This document shows, one piece after another, positions 59,138-64,000 of a DNA stretch of 64,000 nt. Numbering within the stretch: position 1 is the stretch's first letter; each line of letters opens with the position of its first letter. Source of the stretch: Terebella lapidaria (taxonomy: Eukaryota > Annelida > Polychaeta > Terebellida > Terebellidae); assembly GCA_949152475.1 (NCBI GenBank), contig OX424560.1:2418001-2482000 (forward strand). The letters run 5' to 3'. Made by a program: the position numbers and the translations under genes. Under the pieces are notes generated by a model. That model did no database searches. It saw only the letters and a program-made list of their open reading frames with translations, and was not told where the DNA came from.

Positions 59138-60397
59138 TTGCTGAAAGTCGACGGAGTAGTCTACCGGAAATGGAAAACGGCAGAAGGAACCAGCCGAATG
59201 CAGTTAATAACCCCGAAGGAGCTGAGACAGGAGATTTTCCGTCTGGCCCATCAGAGCCGGACGGGAGGACACCTCGGAAGCAGAAGGATGGCGGCTAGCA
59301 TTCGGAGGCGGTATTTCTGGCCGGCTATGATGCAGGACATAAAGCAGTGGGTGCTGAGCTGTGACGAATGTGCGTCAAGAAGTATGCAGAACCTGAAACG
59401 ATCTCCGATGCAGAAATACCGGGTTGGAGCTCCCATGGAGAGGGTGGCAATGGACGTGATGGGTCCGTTACCTAAATCCACCCGGGGGAACCGGTACATC
59501 TTAGTAATCGGTGATTACTTCACCAAGTGGGTAGAGGCTTACCCGATGCCGAATCAGGAAGCGGTGACGGTTGCGGACATATTCGTCAACCAGTTTGCAG
59601 CACGGTACGGTATCCCGATGGAGATCCACACCGACCAAGGCAGAAATTTCGAGTCCGACTTGCTGAGAAATGTTTGCAGAATCCTGGGGATTCACAAGAC
59701 ACGGACAACCGCTTTCCGACCTCAGTCGGACGGTTTCATTGAGCGATTCAACCGGACGCTGCAGCAGATCCTGAGCCTGTACGTAAGCGAGCGGCAGACC
59801 AACTGGGATCAGCTAGTTCCGTTGGCGATGGCAGCTTACCGGAGTACCCCGCAGGAGACAACCGGGCAGAGTCCCAATTTGCTGATGCTGGGCAGAGAAG
59901 TCAACACTCCGGTAGAGTTACTGATTGGCAGGCCGCCGGGCGAATCGACAGCAGAAGTAACAGAGTATGGCAGTCAGCTCCGGGAGCGACTAGAAGCAGT
60001 ATACAAGGCGGTTCGAGCGAAATCTGGCAGAGAGATGGAACGGCAGAAGAAGCTGTACGACCGGAGGAAGGTCGACAATCAGTTCCAGCCAGGAGACCGA
60101 GTGTGGATGGCGGTCAAAACACGGAAGAAGGGCAAAGCTCCCAATTTGCAGAGGAAGTGGAGCGGTCCAAAGCTAGTGCTGAGCAGATTTACCGACGTGA
60201 CCTACGAGATTGCAGAGAGTGAAACTCGGCAGAAGGTGGTTCACTTCGATTTGCTGAAACCGTATAATGGTGTCAAGCATCCGAGATGGATGAAGCGGAG
60301 AATGGCGGATTCCTGGAGGCAGACGGAGCCGCCGAAGCAGAGTAGTGTTCCGGAGACGGAACAGACGGTCTCTGAGTCGGATACGGACTCGGAGTAA
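59138..60397 (+). CDS. pol: Pol: integrase
   Basis: 419 open codons. The zinc domain HQSRTGGHLG...CDEC is complete (HHCC). The catalytic core has D in MDVMGPLPK, D in HTDQGRNF and E in FIERFNRTL, the D,D-35-E triad, with TTGQSPNLLMLGR. The C-terminus has a GP-type module (RKWSGPKLVLSRF...HFDLLKPY); no chromodomain is apparent after it, only a charged tail. Integrase inserts the cDNA. It is out of frame with RNase H in this copy, so expression as part of Pol is doubtful; the domain itself is undamaged. Confidence 0.9.
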   Translation: MLKVDGVVYRKWKTAEGTSRMQLITPKELRQEIFRLAHQSRTGGHLGSRRMAASIRRRYFWPAMMQDIKQWVLSCDECASRSMQNLKRSPMQKYRVGAPMERVAMDVMGPLPKSTRGNRYILVIGDYFTKWVEAYPMPNQEAVTVADIFVNQFAARYGIPMEIHTDQGRNFESDLLRNVCRILGIHKTRTTAFRPQSDGFIERFNRTLQQILSLYVSERQTNWDQLVPLAMAAYRSTPQETTGQSPNLLMLGREVNTPVELLIGRPPGESTAEVTEYGSQLRERLEAVYKAVRAKSGREMERQKKLYDRRKVDNQFQPGDRVWMAVKTRKKGKAPNLQRKWSGPKLVLSRFTDVTYEIAESETRQKVVHFDLLKPYNGVKHPRWMKRRMADSWRQTEPPKQSSVPETEQTVSESDTDSE

Positions 60398-61120
60398 AGC
60401 CGCAGAGGACGAAGAAATATGAGAAGACGGAGTGAGCTGTAGAGCAGGAGAAGGAGATAGCTGAGACCCTGGTAAAACGTTGAGTTCCGGCAGAGAGCGA
60501 CCGCAAGAAGTCGGAGCAGTGAGCAAGTGCTGGTTCCGGAAACAGGGCGGAGAAAGGAAGCAGAGCGGAAAGCGGTGCAGAGACCGGATAGAGACATCCT
60601 AGAGGTTCTGACTGGGTTGAGCGCATAGTCAACCAGTCCAGGGTAGCGGCCAGGGGTCCGGAAGAACCTGGGTTAGCGGTCTAGTATCTCCAGAGAAGCA
60701 GCTACACGTCTTCCGTATACGGAGAATTAAGACAGAAAAGTTTTCCGGCTGTAGACATCCGACCGGAGTTTCCACTTAGCAGAGACAGTAAACCGACTGC
60801 AGATTGACAGAAACGGAGAAACATCACCCCAGATAGGAAGGCGCCTCCTTCTGGACAGAATGTATGCAGTGTCGACAAGCAGTAATACCAGTGAGCAGAT
60901 ATGCAGTTGACGAAGCAGTACAGATGGCGGAAACGCCCAACTTGCAGTCTAGATGTTCGTCTGAGAGGCAGATTCAACTGGCTGAGACTCTATTCAACCC
61001 TCCTGATGGCAGAGATACTTCAAAATTGCAGATACTTCGCTCGGAGAAGCAGTTGAAAGGGAGCCGGAAAAAACCCGGAGAAGCCGGTTGAGCCGGAGAC
61101 GGACACCTCTCGGTTAACGG
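60398..61120 (+). other. Spacer after integrase
   Basis: Same base style as the element (cggag, gcagttg). No frame with recognisable domains on either strand and no envelope-like transmembrane protein. It separates pol from the first internal promoter. Confidence 0.5.
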
Positions 61121-61139
61121 TTGAGTTTTTGCATAATTG

Positions 61140-61209
61140 TGACGTCACTCCTGAGGCAGCCAATCAGCGTGGAGCTTTTCAAGTCACGTGAGCAGAAAGG
61201 GTATAAAAG
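61140..61209 (+). promoter_or_regulatory. Internal promoter 1: CRE, CCAAT, E-box, TATA
   Basis: TGACGTCA (61140-61147), CCAAT (61160-61164), TCACGTGA (61184-61191), TATAAAAGG (61202-61210). Almost the same set as the LTR promoter. It lies ~230 bp upstream of the zinc-finger gene at 61443. Confidence 0.75.
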
Positions 61210-61442
61210 GGCCTTGAAATCGGGCTCTGACAGCAGTCGGAGAGCAGACCTCGAGCTGTGCACATCGCAGACAAAGTTTGGCGGAATTGAATCAAGTCCA
61301 GCATTTTCCGGCAGCGGCAGGTTTTGCAGTGAAAAACGACTAAGTGTTTCCCGGAAGACCACCAGTCCGGAGAAGCGGTGCAGAAGCGGTGCAGTAAAAG
61401 CGGTGCAGTAGATCGACAATTTCAGTTTCCCGGCCTTCCGGA

Positions 61443-62144
61443 ATGGCCTACTCGGCGTTCCTTGAAAGACAAGATCGCGGCCGGAGCAGAGATTGGGCAA
61501 GCCCTCAGCCACTGGATTATAGCCGGCTGTGTAAGCGGTGTGACCGGATGTTCGAGAGTGCGACGGACAGGAGACGGCATGTGTGCCCAGCCCAGAGATA
61601 TCATTGCTGTTTGTGTGCCTTCTACGGCAACCGGGCGAACGACCTTAGGCGGCATCTCCGGGAGATGCACGGCTGGAAGTACCCTTCCGGGAACCGTCCT
61701 CCTCAGGACGAGGCAACCCTCAACCATGTGGGAACCTTTGATTCGGCCTGGCGGGGAACAGCTACGCAGTCCCGGCGAGGGCGGTTCCGGAGATTCTGCA
61801 CACAGTCACCTAGGGAGAATCCGGTCCCGGAAACTTATGCGGACCAGCTTCCGTTTGGACCTGACTGGGATGCTGGAGCAGCCGCTCCCATCGAACAACC
61901 GGAACCGATCGATCCTCCGGTTTGGGTTCCGGATCCGCAGGGCTGTCTTAGGGCAGCGGAAGACTCATCGCCGGAAGATTGGGAGCCGGAACTGGCGATA
62001 TCGACGGAACCAGAAGAGGAAGTTCAGCCGGTGGAAGACTGGGAGGCAGAGATCCGGGAGTGGGAATATAAACCACCTTCTCCCACCCCGGACACGGAAT
62101 CGGAGACTTCCGAGTACCACACCGCGGATGAGGAGGAACCTTGA
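61443..62144 (+). CDS. Accessory two-zinc-finger protein with acidic tail
   Basis: 233 codons, intact. ~Residues 30-50 hold CKRC-x12-H..C, a C2H2/C2HC-like finger. ~Residues 53-76 hold a standard C2H2 finger (CCLC-x12-H-x4-H: CAFYGNRANDLRRHLREMH). The C-terminal ~80 residues are strongly acidic with Pro and Trp (SPEDWEPEL, EPEEEV, DTESETSEY, DEEEP), like an activation domain. It lies downstream of its own promoter, in the sense orientation of the element, with the same base style. A DNA- or RNA-binding regulator is the natural inference; no homologue is recognised. The overlapping 338-codon frame at 61378 is low-complexity and rejected. Confidence 0.75.
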   Translation: MAYSAFLERQDRGRSRDWASPQPLDYSRLCKRCDRMFESATDRRRHVCPAQRYHCCLCAFYGNRANDLRRHLREMHGWKYPSGNRPPQDEATLNHVGTFDSAWRGTATQSRRGRFRRFCTQSPRENPVPETYADQLPFGPDWDAGAAAPIEQPEPIDPPVWVPDPQGCLRAAEDSSPEDWEPELAISTEPEEEVQPVEDWEAEIREWEYKPPSPTPDTESETSEYHTADEEEP

Positions 62145-62151
62145 GGCGAAT

Positions 62152-62277
62152 GGCAGAGTAGCAGTGGACGGAGGCGGTTGGCAGTTTCGCGGAGACGGAG
62201 AAGAAGAGGCGGATGGCAGAGTAGCAGTAGACGGAGGCGGTTGGCAGTTTGGTGGAGACGGAGAAGAAGAAGCGGTG
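62152..62277 (+). repeat. 63-bp tandem repeat, two units
   Basis: 62152-62214 and 62215-62277 share ggcagagtagcagt.gacgga and ggcggttggcagttt in order. They lie in the 3' region of the accessory gene, followed by an A-run and (AT)n at 62297-62330. Confidence 0.85.
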
Positions 62278-62375
62278 GCAGTTAGCAGCAACAACACGGA
62301 AAAAAAAAAAAAATATATATATATATATTATTTATCCAAGAAGACCACCAGGAGGAGTTGCAGTTTGCTGAGCAG

Positions 62376-62426
62376 CCAATCACCAAGCAGATAAGCCAGT
62401 CACGTGACTTCGAGAGACTATAAAAG
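62376..62426 (+). promoter_or_regulatory. Internal promoter 2: CCAAT, E-box, TATA
   Basis: CCAAT (62376-62380), TCACGTGA (62400-62407), TATAAAAGG (62419-62427). Spacing from E-box to TATA (11 bp) matches internal promoter 1 (10 bp). The CRE is absent. The next ATG is at 62505, ~55 nt after the expected start. Confidence 0.75.
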
Positions 62427-62504
62427 GGGGCAGATAGCTGTTACCGGATGCAGAAGGCAGTTTGCTGTAGCTGAGTCAACATCGTCTCAAAGCAGAGAAT
62501 CAGA

Positions 62505-64000
62505 ATGCCGAAAGTAAAGACAACACCCCGTAAGCCCCGCCCTCACCGGTGTGGAGACTGCAACCTAGAGTTCAAGAGCAAGCACACGTTGCTCCGGCAT
62601 GTCACGGAGCAGCACACGAGTGAAGTCACCGTCTTCGCCTGTCCGCAGTGTGACCATTGGAGCAGACGGAAAGAGGGAACACAGAAGCATCTGCAGGCCT
62701 GACACGCAATGGACGCGAACCCGATTCGACTAAGGGTGGGCAGAAAGCAGTTTGAGGAGAAAAGCCTCCAGTCCAAGATGACCCCACGGAAAAGCAAGAA
62801 GCCGGTAACACGGCTTGACCAGTTGTCGGATACGGAGTCGGAGTCGGGAGGTTCGGTTTCGTCCCGGACCCGGTACCGTTCCGGTACCCAGTCGGTGGCC
62901 ACACTAGCAGCCGACGTTTCGTCCACGGAGGCGGAGAGCAGTTCGGAAGAGGAAGCGGAGCTGAAAATCATGGCAAGTGAAGACGAGTTGCAAGATCCAG
63001 GAGACCCGAAGCCGGTTAAGCCGCCCGTGACCCGGAGTTCTTCCCGGAACACCTCCCGGAAAAACAGCCCAGACCCATCTCGAGGTACCGGAGCAGATCG
63101 AGACCGCGGAAAGAAGCGGAGTCGCAGCCGTTCGCCGGATAAATCCGGACGCCATCAACGCCGAGAATATAGGAAGGAGAGCCCGGAGCGAGCCAAGGAC
63201 CGAGGCGGAGAACGTGGCCGAGAGGAGAAACGACACACCCCACCCAAGTCTTCCGGAGGCAGCGTCAAGGGAAAAGGCAAGGCGGTGTATGACTACAAGT
63301 TCCGGCTGTTGGAGGAAGGTTCCAGCGGAGCAGCGGCAGAAGTTGGAGTAGCAGACATTGCGGAAATGCAGAGCAGAGACGATGAGGAAGACCTTTTCCG
63401 GAGCCCACCTCCGAGAACGACTAGCAGTGGCAGAGCAGTGAGCAGCGTGATTGTCCGGCCCGGAGGCGGAGCAGAAAGCAGATCCAGCGGTCGAGCCGAT
63501 AGCAGAGCAGATAGCCGAGCCGATAGCAGAGCAGATAGCCGAGCCGATAGCAGAACAGATAGCAGAGCAGATAGCCGAGCGGACAGCAGACCCATTGGCA
63601 GATCAGGAGGCAGACCGGAGACCAAAACGGAAGGCGGAACCCGGAGCAGAGCTGGCAGTGAGACGGAGACCCGAGGATCCACGGAGAGAACTTTGCCGGC
63701 AACCATTCAAGCAGTAGCCGGAAGCAGAACCAGTTCAGCGGCTAGAGATGACGGAATGGAGTCTTCCGCGTCTGACCGAAGCCATGCAGACGTGCAGAGA
63801 GCCCGGAGGAGTATCCTGGTAGACCAAGCCAGAGCTACACCCGGAATCCTGTCTCCGGTGGAAACCCGACCTCGACAGTCTTCCAGTGAGCGGTCCGGAA
63901 GGAGCCAAGTCCGAGCACCAACCCAGAGTCCACCTTACACATTCTACCCGTTTGGCGGTCCTTCAACTCAACCGTGTCCGTCCCATTGTTTCCCGGTGAA
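62505..64000 (+). CDS. Accessory zinc-finger protein with Ser/Arg-rich (RADS)n tail; in-frame TGA; runs off window
   Basis: The ATG at 62505 opens a basic start and a C2H2 finger (CGDC-x12-H-x4-H). The second finger, CPQC-x12-H-x4-H, is cut by a TGA at 62700-62702, one codon before its last His. The same frame then stays open from 62703 to the end of the window (432 codons). This part is acidic/Ser-rich, then SR-like (KKRSRSRSPDK, EYRKESPERAKDRGG), then carries (RADS)n repeats at ~63490-63590, then Ser/Arg/Pro. An ATG at 62709 offers restart after the TGA. Such length without stops in a long Arg/Ser-biased frame supports real coding. SR-like tails are typical of RNA-processing or RNA-packaging proteins. 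Incomplete at the 3' end. Confidence 0.7.

Noticed and set aside
60398..61120. Envelope gene after integrase
   Set aside because: No long frame, signal peptide or transmembrane segment on the sense strand.
61378..62394. 338-codon frame overlapping the first accessory zinc-finger gene
   Set aside because: Low-complexity Arg/Gly-rich translation of the same bases; the 61443 frame has clear zinc-finger spacing and a coherent acidic tail.
63293..63706. Minus-strand and alternative-frame ORFs of Leu/Ser or Ala/Glu repeats
   Set aside because: Shadows of the repetitive (RADS)n coding sequence on the plus strand.

Overview
The window reads as nuclear DNA of a marine invertebrate, most likely a mollusc. 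The reasons are AT-rich intergenic sequence, tRNA-derived SINEs, several non-LTR, LTR and DNA transposon families, and mobile-gene families (NADAR fused to LINE ORF1, SGNH hydrolase, the YDxRDDF-tail element, hAT) that I know from molluscan and other aquatic invertebrate genomes. Species assignment is inference. I see no convincing host gene; almost every interpretable segment is mobile DNA or its remains.

Layout. 0.5-4 kb: a dispersed repeat (family A) interrupted by a LINE-like unit whose intact ORF1 protein ends in a NADAR domain. 4.06-4.86 kb: a probable solo LTR. 6.7-8.4 kb: an intact-looking DNA element with long inverted ends, an iterated 13-bp motif and 7-bp target duplications. 8.7-15.1 kb: two ancient diverged copies of a ~3.2 kb block (families A and F), with a hairpin repeat, a SINE and a retroelement tail. 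15.7-18.3 kb: a hAT transposase pseudogene between inverted copies of that retroelement tail, then an SGNH fragment. 18.38-22.36 kb: a near-identical 1,991-bp tandem duplication. 22.4-23.5 kb: a TA-flanked DNA element. 24-26 kb: a decayed copy of the unit that is better preserved at 44.4-50.2 kb. 26.4-27.6 kb: hAT remains. 28-41 kb: foldback elements, MITEs and old repeats with no genes.

41.5-50.2 kb is a second focus. A 5'-truncated LINE with a long open reverse transcriptase frame (minus strand) sits in a unit that runs: unknown ORF, ORF with a zinc-binding tail, SGNH hydrolase, then a large broken gene with coiled coils, Asp-containing blocks reminiscent of an RNase H fold, and a Tudor-like C-terminus. 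The same gene order recurs in decayed form at 24-26 kb, so the genes moved or were duplicated together.

54.18-64.0 kb (running off the window) is the most interesting region: one GC-richer Ty3/Gypsy-type LTR retroelement. It has a 1,395-bp 5' LTR, a tRNA-Leu-type primer site, gag, and a pol in the -1 frame broken by an internal deletion, stops and frameshifts. Past integrase come at least two further transcription units. Each has its own CCAAT / TCACGTGA / TATAAAAG promoter resembling the LTR promoter, and each encodes a two-zinc-finger protein: one has an acidic tail, the other a long Ser/Arg-rich tail with (RADS)n repeats, open to the end of the window apart from one TGA. No 3' LTR appears, so the element exceeds 9.8 kb. 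A retroelement carrying its own promoter-linked putative regulators is the best candidate here for an undescribed system.
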